NCBI RefSeq assembly: GCF_036711975.1
Contig: NC_091966.1
Span: 33,735,501 to 33,799,500 of the forward strand
From: Onthophagus taurus
Lineage: Eukaryota; Arthropoda; Insecta; Coleoptera; Scarabaeidae
Direction: 5' to 3'
DNA: 64,000 nucleotides
In this document: positions 11,290 to 23,460 of the stretch, piece after piece
How the letters are laid out: the number at the start of each line of letters is the position of its first letter
How positions within the stretch are numbered: the first letter of the stretch is position 1
The notes under the pieces: model-generated
Told to the model about the DNA's origin: nothing
Database searches by the model: none
The model's input: only the letters and a program-made list of their open reading frames with translations
Translations under genes and position numbers: made by a program

Positions 11290-12676
11290 TATGTTTCATT
11301 ACTTTGATGGCCAAGAACAAATCACAAGACAGCGCAACAACAGCTGACACAAATCCATCGGCTTGCATATCTTAATATAACGAGTACAATGAGATCTTAT
11401 TCGTCGGCTGCTTGAAGCCCTACTCGATCTCACACCACTTCTTGCACATACAAAAAGAGGTAGTTTTGAGTTCCTTATTACTGAAGACACACTCTTCAAA
11501 GAAGAGACAAAAACACAGAAACATACACTACAACAACATCCGTTTCCAGGGAAGCCCCTGCCGATACTCTCCGTAACCTCCTTTCCCGACCAGGACAAAC
11601 GCAAGACAACAAGAATTTAACACTCCTCTCCACACACACACCCAACACGAGCGATATAAAACCATACAACCACTGCCGATCCCGGGTCTTCCCACCAGGA
11701 ACCACGAAATTGTACCACAGCCCAATTCCGTGGGCAATTCAAGTGGTGCTGGGTTGAATTGGGTCCCTCTGCCAGTTCGATCCCAGGGCGTTTATAGCTC
11801 TTAGGAGACTTCAGTGACAGCAGAGGTAAGAAATTGAATCCCCTCAATCAAGGGTTGCACGAGGATATCGCCAAGACCACCGTGACCCGCCAACATTCCA
11901 CCCCAATGACCCAGCAATGTGGGCCAAAGAACACTAACAATTATCGCTCGTCACCATTCATCTCAAGTCTCATAGATACATAAACAACACTAATTTCATT
12001 AACTTCTCTTTTCTTTTTCTGGTCTCCAGTTTCCGCACAACTGAAGACCCTAACAGGTAAGTCACGCGTACCAACCTCAAAGGATATCTCGAAATTCTCA
12101 GGAACCTATGCCTAAATTACTTGATTATAGTTTGACCAGCGATTATAATTTCGACCATCCATACAAGGTCATGTTTAGAAACAGGGAAGTATGGACATAG
12201 GGTGCGTCTCAACTCAAAAAAGGAGCCCTGGCCTGACACACCGATACTTCAGAGACGGTTAGATCCGGAGTAGATCCGGTCATTGTGTTGCAAAGACACA
12301 GACATTGTGGGTAATGAAAACACAAGCTGGCCAAAGAGACAGGTAGCAAGGACGCCCTTGATTGGACCCAACCCGGCTGTAGTCTACAAAAAAGTCGCTT
12401 AAAACAGGTTATTAACACATGGGAAGACTCAAAGGTAGCCTTGCGTTGGAAAGAACTTCCAGGAAATAGACAGGCGAAGACTACCATCTCTTCAACATTG
12501 GACAAGCTGAGGTTCAAACTTGTCGACTATGCAACGACAAGTCAGAGACTGCTGAAATTGCTGCTGAATATTCTGTATGACTACGTCGCCTAAGACATAA
12601 AATTTTCGGTAATGTCATTAAGGAACAAGACTTCGGAACAATACTAAGGTTCAGCAAGCACCTAGATCTGCCCTAA
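11290..12676 (+). mobile_element. LINE 3' part: RNase H region and C-terminal zinc motif, degraded
   Basis: From about 12,390 the plus strand reads INTWEDSKVALRWKELPGNR followed by QAK, then CRLCNDKSETAEI (12,521 on), then RRLRHKIFG, and stops at 12,674-12,676 after SKHLDLP. This is the standard end of LINE ORF2 proteins in the R1/Jockey/LOA range: RNase H tail (W....G.RQAK), Cys-X2-Cys knuckle, R.R...FG. The upstream stretch 11,290-12,380 has the same raised C/A content but many stops, so its role is inferred. It is not functional. Confidence 0.65.
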
Positions 12677-13195
12677 ACCTTTAGAGGGCATAAACTATGA
12701 CCTATATAAAATCTCAAGCTGCTCCCCCCAGCCCGACAGTAACAAAACAAAACCTTCTGCACTCGATTGCGTTTTATATGTAATGTAATATATTGGTCTG
12801 CATTAAAGCACCTTGGCCGGAAATAACGTTGGCTAGAATCTGTCGCAATCAATAAAAGTATTTATTAACATTTATTTGTATACAATGATCACCATATTCG
12901 CTGCCTAACATTTCATTTAAAACCATTTATACAATTTTAGTAGAAAATACATAATAGATTATAAAACAACTATTTTTTATAAGTTTTAATTTAAAAACTT
13001 TTTGTTGTAATCCAATTTGTAGTCACCCTTCGTTTAACATTAAAGACACCAATTGTGTTGTAATTGGTGGTGATAAGCCTACGGGCGCCTCTCTGCAATA
13101 ATTCTTTGTCCGCCTCACTCAGAAAAAGGGTGAAAGGTTAACTAACGTCATACATTCTAACGATCCAACAAAAAACGCGCATGCAGCCGGCAACG

Positions 13196-13216
13196 TCTCT
13201 CTCTCTCTCTCTTTCC
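13196..13216. repeat. (CT)n microsatellite
   Basis: A run of CT dinucleotides (CTCTCTCTCTCTCTC) following CAACGT. A short GA run lies at about 13,327-13,336. Confidence 0.8.
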
Positions 13217-13329
13217 TTCTTTTTTTGTCCATTTTTCTTTCTTAATAAAGTTTTTATAGTAAAATAAATACATAAGTCACCGTCTATTTATATCGCCCGT
13301 CATGTTTTTGCAATTTTAACGAATCGAGA

Positions 13330-13960
13330 GAGAGAGTTTTACGTAATAATAATAATAACTCGGCTAACTCTCAAATCCGGCGTGCGTCGGAAACGCGCTA
13401 CTTTCGACGTGTATTTCCAGGATATCCCGAAACAATCCGTTTTTCCACGAAAACGAGGTCGTTTAGTGGACGTGGTGGGGAAAATGTAAACGATTTCGAT
13501 TTTTTTGTATATCTCAATCGGTAAACATTTTTTTTTTCCTATAAACTTTAACCGATCGCGAACGTAGGACTATAATTGGATCGCTTCGAAAACGAACACT
13601 TTCGAGAAGTTTTTGACATCAATTTCAAAACGTTACGACCAACTAAAATTTCCGTTCATCACTTTTATTGTAATCGATTTTTTTTTTTCAAAGTTAAGGT
13701 TTTTTTTTTTTGACAAAAGCGTTTCATGTCAGTTTTAACCTTGAAAATGTTCGACAATGTACACTTTTTCGAGTTTGGGAAAGGGAACCGTGGGCGTCGA
13801 TTTGAAGGTTGTCTCTTTTCGCCCACGCATCGGAACGTCATCGCCCACGCTTTTTCCTCTCCCGGAGTGTTACAATCAAAACCGAATACGTGGGCAGAAC
13901 GTTTCATTTCTGTAAACTTTTCTTTATCAAATTCCACTCCATTAAATTCTTTTTCTTTTT
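13330..13960. promoter_or_regulatory. CpG-enriched block, candidate promoter or enhancer
   Basis: CpG dinucleotides are much denser here than in flanking DNA, with repeated CCCACGC/GTGGGC words (near 13,788, 13,821, 13,842 and 13,889). No coding frame resembles a known protein. The composition is like that around the first exon of the MAP-kinase phosphatase at 24.5 kb. Function is inferred from composition only. Confidence 0.3.
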
Positions 13961-14450
13961 AACAACCAACAATTTTTCTACAGAAGTTTTACAAAAAATC
14001 TCTCAACAATAAAAGTTTATACACTAAGATATCATTATTTTAATTCTGCATATAAGTCCAATCAGAATTAACGTATTTAGCAATGTTTGAAGAAAAATGA
14101 CATGATATTTGGAGTAAAACTATATTTTCTGTGCTATATCAGTTTGACGAACAAACAAAGTGGGTATATTATTCTTATAATAAAACTTTACTATTCGGAT
14201 AAAAAAGCATGACGACCCGTTACGACCCGAGGTTATGAGTTCAACATCTTGTAGCTAAAGGCGCTACAGTTTCTCATCTAGCGGAATTGTTCATAGCATT
14301 GCTGTCGTTTATTTCTTTAAAATCGATTTTTACTCACGGCAATACACAGAGTGTTCAAAAAGTCCCGTACTTTTTTTAGACATTAATTGATGTTGGCATT
14401 GTCTTTTTTTATTTATTCTGACATCGTACAAACGACTGGTTTCAAGAAAC

Positions 14451-15227
14451 CATATATATACTATCTTCTATATCGCTGACTCCCTATCTAAGCAATGAGT
14501 GGCGAGCGTTTCCATCAAAAGAAGACGGAATGATATATGTTTTGTCTTTGTCGTACCCCGGTGTCGTGAAAGCGCTAGCGCGAATCGTAAATTTTAAAGA
14601 GTATGAAGTGTTTCGCGCGTATTTTATGCAGCTTTAAAATGCAATTATTATTATAGATGGTTTACTTTAACTATAAATTATCACTGATGCATCAAATAAA
14701 TTAGAGTATATGTACTTTTGTGTGAAATTGAGGTTAAATATTGCATTAAATATCAACTTTATGTAGATTGTTCATTAAAAAAAATATATAATTTTTAACA
14801 TAATTTGTGGGCTCACGCTATTTAAAGAAGTTGTTACATTAATGAAAGATATAAAATATATACTTACTATTTAAAGTACATAACATTCTATCTTAAAATT
14901 TTCATTATTAATAATTAGCTGCTTGTTTGTTTATGTTTGCGCCATGTACTTACCAGACTTGTGGGTTACACCAATTATTTTTGATTAGATTACAAAAGGG
15001 TAACAAAATAAAAGACGATTATTTGTTGATTTATAAACATCAAGGTCATCAGCTGCTATTAATTTTTAATTCACCGTCCAATAAGATAAAAGCGTACTCA
15101 TCACGTGTTCACACATGTCTCTTGAGTCGACGGGGGTACTACAAAGACAGATATATATATATCTGCACTCTAGTGTTTACACTCTTTTGCTGCCTTAGTC
15201 AGCGATATAGAAGATAGTATATATATG
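14451..15227. mobile_element. Foldback or MITE-like element with 31-bp perfect inverted repeats
   Basis: Positions 14,451-14,481 and 15,197-15,227 are exact reverse complements over 31 bp. Weaker complementarity continues inward (GTCTTTGTCGTACCCC near 14,541 against GGGGGTACTACAAAGAC near 15,132) and a little outward (TTTCAAGAAAC against GCAAGAAAC). The ~780-bp unit has no coding capacity. Outer termini and target duplication are not clear. Confidence 0.6.
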
Positions 15228-15239
15228 CAAGAAACAAAC

Positions 15240-15660
15240 TGTCTACAATGTCGTCAAACGTTACTGCTGAGCGTCCTCAGATAGAGATCCGTTGTTGCAT
15301 CCCACGCAACCCAGAGCAACTTTCGATCAGGAAAATGGCATGAAAGCTTAGCGTCAGTACAGGTAACACTTGGAACATCGTCAGAAGAATGCTAATGCTT
15401 CGAAGCTGCAAGATCGGTCGTCTCCACTTCCTCAACGACACAATGAAGCTGATCGTTTGATTTGCTTGATCGTTAGTGTTTCCGATAAACGAAATCAGAA
15501 GTTCTCTTTACACTTCTGTGATGGTTTAGGTTCAACCCAATGGATTACTTTGTCAATAAAAGCGCTGAAAATGGCTCCGGTACGCGCCTGGGACGAAATT
15601 ACGGTAGAAATATGTGCGCTATGTGTTGTTTTATTAAATTCTGCAGTAGCCTGTTAAAAT
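15240..15660 (+). pseudogene. Possible degraded transposase fragment
   Basis: One frame reads WNIVRRMLMLRSCKIGRL near 15,373, reminiscent of the TV(W/H).ILR..L...PYK.. linker between the HTH and catalytic domain of insect mariner-like transposases. Downstream a stretch reading YFVNKSAENGSG is weakly like the VNKQN block. Neither is strong. Confidence 0.25.
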
Positions 15661-16980
15661 ATCCAAAAAAGTAACGTTTATAAAGTAATAAACATAGTTA
15701 TTAAGTTAACATTATTTTTTATTAAATTTGTTTACTCTCACACATGGTATTATTAAAGAAATGGTTTTACTCTGAACTCATTAAAATTTCTTATCCAAAT
15801 TCGTTTAATCACATTTGACAGGATCAATGACAGCTCAAGCCTAAGGGGCCCTCGGGTGCTCCACTAATATTTTATCCTCTATAAAAATACAAATATACAG
15901 AAAAACAAACTACAAATACACATCCCTAATATATTTTTATACGGGGCGAGTCTGAAAGAATGTTATGAACTGTCTAAGAAGTTTAGTTAGTTTATGACAT
16001 AAATGTTTGTGTAGTTTCGTGACCAAGAAGTATTAGCCTTAACCTACTTATGTGTTTCAACTTATCTTTAAAAATGCCTTGATATTAAGGTTGAGTCGTT
16101 TTCATAATGTACTGTAATGACGCCCTTCAACTGAAATAATCATAACTTTAAGCAAACCAACCCGTTGAATCCCAAAATCTCTGCTTTAATTATTTATGTA
16201 CTATGTATTAATATTATTGTATATCTACAAATACTTTTTCTACACACTGGGTTTTGGAAAAACTCTTTAAAAATAAATAATTTAGAAAATCTTAGAGGAA
16301 ATTTGGAACAGGAAATTAAGAACAACAAAAAGCGAAATAGGAACAAATATTATCATAGATAAGTGCTAATATCTATGTTTAATGTATTAATCACGATGAT
16401 AACAAAACTCTACTATATCAATAAGTTATCAAACAGTTCCTGTTACTATTCGGCAATATTTGAACAGTAAAATAAACATATTTTATGACTCGTTATATAA
16501 AATTATGTAACACTCAATATTTACTAATTTTTATACTTATATAAAGCGTCAACCTGACATGAAGTTCAATTAGATAGCACTATTAATGTCAATATTGCTA
16601 CTGTTAGCAAAAGAAATTTATCCAAATTTACTTCTACTTTAAGCAGTATATATCTTCAAAGAGATTTATAAAGTATATGAGTTAAATTGTCATATATTGG
16701 TGTCTACAGCATAGACGAAACCTTGATGATTCAATCTCCTCTTATTACTTTAGAAGTATGTTCAACACCATCTAACAAGAATGAGATAATAAAATATGTA
16801 GTGGGGGAATGGGAAGAACGCTTCCATCGAGGTTGCGTTTAAATTGGATGGAATTTTATATGTAAAATTAATTTTAAAATTTATTTGCTTAAATATTTTT
16901 AAGATGTAAAACTTTTCGAATTTAATAACAATGTATATTTATTAAAATTGCAAAGAAAAACAGATTTTATTTGCAGTTCG
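15661..16980. other. Intergenic, no feature seen
   Basis: AT-rich DNA without a recognisable gene or repeat boundary. Confidence 0.5.
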
Positions 16981-17049
16981 TTAAGTGCCTTTTAATATGT
17001 AGCCTCCGGCAGCTATACAAACACTGCATTTTTGTTCTAAATTGGATAA
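16981..17049 (-). pseudogene. Transposase C-terminus fragment
   Basis: The minus strand reads LSNLEQKCSVCIAAGGYILK and stops soon after. This resembles the end of insect IS630/mariner-type transposases (L..R...CI.A.GG.FE). It is isolated, and only the tail is recognisable. Confidence 0.35.
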
Positions 17050-17228
17050 CGTAATAGGCCATGTCCATATAATCAATCGAATTTACTTTCACTAAATTGG
17101 TTCACTAAATTTAAAAAAAAACACATTAAATTTGATGCGACATAGATTTTACTTGAACAATATCAATGAATTTGAAATAGATGGAGCTTTATCAAAATTT
17201 ACCTGCTCCTGATTGGAATTAATGATGA

Positions 17229-17446
17229 GAGCTTTGGAAACTTCAATAAGTTAAGAGGAAAATGAAGTTTTACCGCTACACAACCACGTTTGTTCTGCAT
17301 TACTTGAAATTTGTCCATTAACATTTGGGGAATGAAAGAGCTTTGGAAACTTCAATAAGTTAAGAGGAAAATGAAGTTTTACCGCTACACAACCACGTTT
17401 GTTCTGCATTACTTGAAATTTGTCCATTAACATTTGGGGAATGAAA
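17229..17446. repeat. Exact 109-bp tandem duplication
   Basis: Copies at 17,229-17,337 and 17,338-17,446, beginning GAGCTTTGGAAACTTCAATA, appear identical throughout. Only two copies exist. Lack of divergence implies a recent duplication or an assembly artefact. Confidence 0.9.
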
Positions 17447-18215
17447 GACTACCAGCAACGAAACAATTTACAAGATAGATACTCACTGGAAAGTCGAGAT
17501 TGCCGTGACTGTTACTTAAGTGCGTTTAAGAAGGCAGTACAAAAATCCCTTGCAAGAACTGTTCTTGACAGAAGAAGTCATGGAAGAACGATAAGTTCAG
17601 AGTAGGAGGTGATTGACCTTGGGCAATGGGCTTCCTTTTACTTTTATGTCTTCTATTGGCAAGTTGAGTTTCTTCGACAACGTTTGGCAATAACAGTGAA
17701 GTTTGTATTAGTTGAAATAATGTAACGTAGAGGTAAAGCCACGACCAGGCAGCCACTTATAGTGAATAATGTATTTCATTCACCTTAAAATTGACTACAC
17801 TTTTAAAAACTGTGATCAAATTAAAATAATTACTAGTCCTCTTAGCTTTACATCAATGCTATACGCAAAAAAACGATAATCTCCACACACCTTTGTAGAA
17901 TAAATTTCTTAATTTCGGCAGAGAAAGATTCGGCGACTTCTTAATCGGGCCAAGATAGCGGGTTAATCAGAACAATAGATATTGGCAATGAACGACTAAA
18001 AGAGAAGCACAAGAATTTACAAAATATTCATTAAGGAAGCCTAACTTAAGCAGCCTATTGGCACTTTTATAACCTTGCTACGTTATCTATTCTGCCAGCA
18101 ATCGAGAGATAGCATCGTTTCTGCTGAAAACACCTAAAAACCTTCTGAATTTGATCATTATGCCATACATTAGCTGTATATAATTTGCAGTAAGTAAAAG
18201 TCCAAAACTATTCAG

Positions 18216-18400
18216 GAAAAAGAGATCTTACGTTGTATCCTTCTTGATATAGAAGGCGTGTTTAACAAAGTAGCATCACAATCCCTAGCATGGACTTATC
18301 AAAGGGTGGAAACAACTATAGTGGATTAGATCAGCAATATGCTTGATGATAAACTCCTTTCTTGTTTCACGGAGGCACGTTAAGCTTCGGGATAACTAAA
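18216..18400 (+). pseudogene. LINE reverse-transcriptase fragment (R1/Jockey-like)
   Basis: The plus strand reads EKEILRCILLDIEGVFNKVA and then SQSLAW. This matches the RT palm entry where family members read ..FLDIEGAFDNV...; the first catalytic Asp of such RTs lies in the LDIE motif. Decay sets in soon after with a stop before ISNMLDDKLL. Confidence 0.6.
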
Positions 18401-18419
18401 ATTGAGTAATTGTGACAAA

Positions 18420-20600
18420 AAGTTGTCGAGTCTAAGCAACCATCTTATTTGCGCGGTAAGTGAAATATCTAATAATGTACAGTGTAAATTTCGAAATGTG
18501 CGATTATTTCCAATATGATTGCATCTCCGGTGCACTACTTTCCATGAAAAATCGTTATTACATCAAATGTAAAAGATATGTCAGATTCTCCCTATTGACT
18601 CCATTGACATATTAGACGGCTAAACAACAGTTTTAACTTTCAAGAATTTTCAGAAACTGCTTACATTACTCCAAAGACGTTGTACGCCGTCTGGTTATGA
18701 CAGTTTCGTGGATTATCGAAAGTGCTAGTAAGTCTAGCAGCTCATCTACAATACACAAGAAGTAATTTCATAACGCATCTTTCATTATATGCCATAAATT
18801 ATGGAAGATCGCTAACAGATAAGAATGCACAACTCCAGATTCATTGGTGACATTGATTAAAATAACCATTTTGTGAGATCTCGGATCACTTAATCGGGTG
18901 ATATCAATTTTATTTTTGTAATAAATGTAATGTTTTGCCTAATATTACAGCGCCGCTAATCTTTTCTCTCGTAACGGATGAAGAAATATTTGATATACAT
19001 TGCAGTATTAAAATAGCTGTTATTGAGGTGGAGAAAATTAGGACCAGAATCTTGAGATTATATTGCAAATTCTGCAATTGCTGTGCACAATTGGCAATGT
19101 GCTCCAAGCAGCAATAACAGTTTCGATGCGGAATGTACGTGGTAATGTTTCACGTTCGTAATGTTTTCTTTTAGTCTCATTAATGCAAATATACGTTCAT
19201 TTCTGAACACCGTGATATTATGGTGATATTACATTAAACTTTTGACATACGACATGATACATTACCACTAAAATAACCTTCATTTTTTCCGTTGATAAAG
19301 GTATCATGTAACAAAATTGTGACATAAAATCCTTATCCACTGCGCATACATGTTATGTGCGACATGACCCGTTTAGCATCTAAAAAATACCACGACATAA
19401 CGGAAATAAAAGATATTTTTTAGCTGAGGATTAAATTTTTACTACAAATATATTGTGCGTAAATTTACCTAATCATTCAAAAATTTTTCTATCGAACCGT
19501 TTTACTTTCTCACAAATACATTGAAATGAGTTATTTTTAGAAATGTTATTGGTCTATCAGTTCCATGAAGACATAAAGGAAAAAATCATTAAATTCAACT
19601 ATATTTTTAAAGAGAAAAACATTTTTAAAATAATATTTTCTGTTGAGAGTAAAGAGGTTGTTTTTTTTAGATGGTAATTTTAAAATAATTTTAAAAGCAG
19701 AAATGGAACACAGCGATTACCTGAACAAGAAGAACACACGTGCACATCCGTGCAAAAGTAGGCGAGACTTTAAGTGTACCTGTCACGAACGTAAACAACG
19801 GTCTGCACGGTGCTAATGACCTTGTAAAGGCTGTTGCTTGTGTGTTTGTTGAACGCCTACCATATACAACAAGAGTAGGCACACACTGTTAAGACATTTT
19901 TAAATAATAACATGATTTCATTTCCACATCCGACTCTTAAACGTTACTTAAAAAGGAAAAACTCGTTAAATCACCACTTTCGTTTTATTTTTTTTCTTTT
20001 TGTTTGAAAAAATTTTAAATTCTTTTGAAAAAAAATTTTCTTTTTAGATTTTTAATATTTCCGGTTTATATTTTAACGAAATCTCCTTCGGTTTAAAACT
20101 GAAAATAGTCCAGTGACTAATACGCCGGGATTCTAGTTCGTTTGGAGATTTTTCGTTTTTTTTATGCTCTTGAAGCCTTCTTCTCATAATCGTTGGTGTA
20201 TAAACAAACTGGGAACTAAAATAGATGTTGAATTAAACAATTTTTCGGCTAGTGGGATATTAAAGATTTAAGATGAAAGAAAAAAAAATAGAATTTGAAA
20301 TAAGATTGTTAAAATTGTTGTTGATGAATTTATTAATTTTATCGATTAATTGCGTGTAAGATTATACTTTCTAATTATTTCTCGTGAAAAATGTGTTTAT
20401 AAATCATTTATGATTTAGGTGATAAACAATTCATTAAAATGGTTTATCAACAAGGCTCACAATAGAAATAAAAACCATTAGAATGTTTAGTTTGAGGATT
20501 ATTCTCACAAAAAAAATCCACTTAAAGATTAGATTAATTTCTATCGATCATATCCTGTTGATTAATTATTTAAAAAAATCATCACCTTATCTCATTCGTT
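18420..20600. other. Intergenic, no gene recognised
   Basis: AT-rich sequence with only short frames. A frame at 18,935-19,117 (FDIHCSIKIAVIEVEKIR) has a possible 3' splice site just upstream but matches nothing I know. Confidence 0.5.
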
Positions 20601-20614
20601 TTATAATAAGTACT

Positions 20615-20690
20615 CCCCCTGTCCCGTAATAAGTGTCCGAGTTTTAATGTAAATTTAAGACCCAAAATAAGTGTCCATTTTAAAATAAAA
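20615..20690. mobile_element. Possible transposon terminus
   Basis: CTCCCCCTGTCCCGTAATAA followed by GTGTCC, with AATAAGTGTCC again 30 bp on, resembles the ends of some Tc1/mariner and MITE families. No partner end was found. Confidence 0.25.
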
Positions 20691-20779
20691 ACATGTTTTT
20701 TTAAATCTATGAATGAAAATATATTTTCTACCAACAACATTTCTTACATAATAATAACTTTACATTAATAAAACAACAT

Positions 20780-21600
20780 ATGCTTACATATAAAGATGGA
20801 TCCACACGATGTGCGAACTGGTTCGCGACTTCAAAACAAAATGCGCATGAACTACAACAATCACATATCAAATCTGATATCGAAGTTAGTGAATTCTCTG
20901 AGGGTGAAAGAAGTAAACCAGGGGAAAAAGAAATTTGTAGTGATAACAGTGATAGGGGCATTTAGGCTTGTTTTGGTTGAAGTGTTCTGTAGTTCAGAAC
21001 AGTTCTGATTCTTTCTGCGCATATTGCATATTAAATGTATGCGCAGAAAGGTTCAGAACTATTTAGAACTACAGAAGTCTTGAACCAAAACAGGCCTATT
21101 AGTGACAAAGAAAATGAGTCCTCAGAAAGTGAGTCAGAAAACAGTTTGAATGTACGCAATAGAAGACGTGGTTGAGTGTTTTTTTCAAGTTCTGAAAGTA
21201 AAACTGAGAGTGTAGAACAAACAAGTCAAAATTAAATTGCCGTAGACGGAACCAAGTGGGAGAGAACTGGAGAAGGGTCAGCTTCTGGGAGATTACTCAT
21301 GCACAAAATATTCAAAGACATATCGAGTGCCACAAGACCAAAAGAAGTATCATGAAATTTAAAGTAATTAGCGCATTTTCCCCACTTATTGACAGTCATA
21401 TGTTGCAACGAATCAGAAGTCTTACAGAAGCAAAAATGGATGCATTCCATGGAGAATTGTATACACGGGGAGCCTGCGAAGCGAAAAATTTGAAACTCAT
21501 ATTTGTAGTAGGCCAAGCTTCTTTTCCAGCACAATGAGTCAAAAACGACAAACATTTAGCTGGCATAAATGCTTGAATTTTATACAAGGAAACAACATAT
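20780..21600 (+). pseudogene. piggyBac-type transposase relic
   Basis: The plus strand gives an acidic Ser-rich N-terminal stretch (EICSDNSD, then SDKENESSESESEN), then DGTKWE and GSASGRLLMHKIFKDIS, then SAFSPLIDSHMLQRIRSLTE and YTRGACEAKNLKL in another frame. These correspond in order to the piggyBac N-terminus and DDE_Tnp_1_7 domain (family: DGT.W......GR....NIF.......G.....A.....LLID..ML..I...TE...LLY.RG.YEAKNLKL). At least one frameshift and several stops occur. A palindromic MITE at 20,963-21,098 interrupts the acidic region, so it inserted later. TIRs were not identified. Confidence 0.75.
20963..21098. mobile_element. 136-bp palindromic MITE inside the piggyBac relic
   Basis: Nearly the whole unit folds on itself: the left arm starts TAGGCTTGTTTTGGTT and the right arm ends AACCAAAACAGGCCTA, with matching inner parts (TCTGTAGTT, TTCTGCGCAT). 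Only about 10 bases form the loop. Reading of the host piggyBac coding sequence stops at the left edge and resumes just after the right edge. TA at both ends could be the target duplication. Confidence 0.75.
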
Positions 21601-22206
21601 GAGAAGATATCCAGAAAAGATTTTATGTTTTAATTAGCAGATGAACTTGCCGCTGTCAATAAAAAATCACTAATAAAACAAAAGGCATCTGGGACCCAAG
21701 GTACATCAAAGAACTTACTTTATCGCTAACCGGCAGCAAAACCATACTTTATGCTATCTATTTGCGGCAGTAAAGTGACACTTTGTGCTACTGTCTTGTA
21801 AACTGTGCATCTAAATGCACAAAATCATTCTTTCCTTCCACTATACTACCAACCTTTGATACATAGTCTAACTTTACCGAGATATATTAACAAAACAAAT
21901 CGTTTGTCACATGTCATATAATATTGGTAAGTTACAATACCTTCATATCGTTAAATTTTGCGGTTGGCGATAAAATGTTGTATGCAACACGTCAGCAAAG
22001 TGTCTTTATCGCATCACTTTGGTGACTTGGTACATAAATAACTATTATTCACGGAAATGATGTCATATAGGGTACTGTAATAATAAGACTACCACCATTT
22101 GCAATCTTTATAAGAAATATCGTATGAATGCGTATTTTTACGCATTTTCGTTTTGACTAGTTTTGGTAGAAATAGCTACGTCTCAACTGTTGGTAATTCT
22201 AGTGTT

Positions 22207-22302
22207 ATGCCCGGTTGACATTATTCTAGCAGTATTCCAGTCCAGAGAAAGCAGTGTAAACCAGTGCTGGAATTCCACTGGAATAATGTAAACCGGCACT
22301 GA
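22207..22302. repeat. Imperfect hairpin, ~95 bp
   Basis: CCGGTTGACATTATTCTAGC at the left pairs with GGAATAATGTAAACCGG at the right, and GTATTCCAG with CTGGAATTC nearer the loop. Likely a small foldback element; no TSD was seen. Confidence 0.5.
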
Positions 22303-22476
22303 AATGCATGCTAATAACTTCATTGTAGTTCTCATCAAAGTGCAGTTTAGCGTTGTCTTGTTGAATAAAAATAGATGTACGGCTATTAGCTTCAAAATGC
22401 AGGCAGAAGTTTATCCACTATCATATTTCTGTATTCACTTTTGGTCACAGATTTTACGCTATGATCTCAGGTACCC

Positions 22477-22775
22477 TTAACCTATTAACTGCCAACTTTT
22501 TTATTTTTTTGACTTCTGACAAGAAAAGTTATAAAAATGATCAAAATGTTGTGTAACAATATAATTATACAAATTATCTTTTTATTAACTTTCTTTATTA
22601 GAACTAAAGTCCCAAATGGAGATTGTGGCAGGTTGGTTTGGGTTGGGTTAACACAGTCTGCTATAAACAATATTGACTAGCAGATATAAAATGCAACTAA
22701 TATACTTTTCGCGCCAAGTGAGGTACTTTAAAATCTAAAATGCCCAAATGGGGATCGTGGCAGCTAATGGGTTAA
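22477..22775. mobile_element. TTAA-flanked MITE (piggyBac type)
   Basis: TTAA at 22,477-22,480 and again at 22,772-22,775 flank a 291-bp unit whose ends are CCTATTAACTGCCAAC and the reverse complement of GTGGCAGCTAATGGG. TTAA duplication and CC(C/T)ATTA.CTGCCA termini are hallmarks of piggyBac-derived MITEs. The word CCCAAATGGRGATYGTGGCAG occurs at about 22,611 and again at 22,743, so a subterminal copy of the right end exists inside. Confidence 0.8.
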
Positions 22776-22789
22776 TACGGCGCTGACCA

Positions 22790-23120
22790 AGACCACTCCT
22801 CTAAAACACATGTTGTATACATATTTTTTAATCACTTTTATTTATTAAAAGTACAATAATACGCACGCTTTTTTTAATTTTTATAAGTGTAGTATAAATC
22901 AGCCAAAGAAAGGCCTTCAACCACTTTGACTATCTAAATTATTGTAGTATTATGTTCAACTCCTTTTTTTAGGCAAAGCGCGTTGAAATCATTTTTAGCC
23001 GTGAATTAAGGTGTAACTAATCGTATTTAATAGCCTGTCTCAATTTTTGCCTAGAGCCTTAGTTGCCGTTAATCCGGCACTGACTTGTAGCGATGTTATC
23101 AGAATCAAGCATTGCCAAGC
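22790..23120. other. Intergenic, no feature seen
   Basis: AT-rich DNA with no recognisable element. Confidence 0.5.
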
Positions 23121-23126
23121 AGTATT

Positions 23127-23460
23127 TCAAAAGCTGAAATTTGTAAGGAATTTGTAAAGATTGCGATCTATAAGGAATGGTTTTACTGCGTTGAGGTGAA
23201 GCTTAATCAATCCAGACTTAATACTTCGGCGAATTGTGCTTCTCGACATTCCAATAGCATGTGCCAGTGATCGAATATTTCTGCGACGATGAATCTTTTC
23301 TATATCTGCGGTTTTTCGAACTTTTCCAGATTTCCGCGAATTTACATTTTGCACATACTGACCCTTCACGTAAGGATTGCTGTCTCCTATGCCAAATTCG
23401 ACTTTGTCTTCTTTGACACAGAATATCGAGCGGCGCATCACTAGTAAATAATGGTACACA
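23127..23460 (-). pseudogene. N-terminal HTH part of an IS630/Tc1-type transposase
   Basis: The minus strand reads IRSLAHAIGMSRSTIRRSIK, then HLNAVKPFLIDRN. It matches the helix-turn-helix and linker of a DDE transposase family whose members read ..RRTIRSLA..LG.SKST..R..K.G.IR.H.NA.KP.LT..NK..R. The upstream part of the protein is frameshifted (a second frame is open to 23,682). The catalytic domain that should follow is absent. Confidence 0.6.

Noticed and set aside
11500..11850. A GTTCGATCCC box near 11,778 suggesting a tRNA or tRNA-derived SINE
   Set aside because: The flanking bases do not form a T-stem and no A box or acceptor stem fits upstream.
13665..14012. Overlapping open frames on both strands in the CpG-rich block
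   Set aside because: Neither shows domain features, and neither can be tied to the Mkp3 gene; composition alone keeps the frames open.
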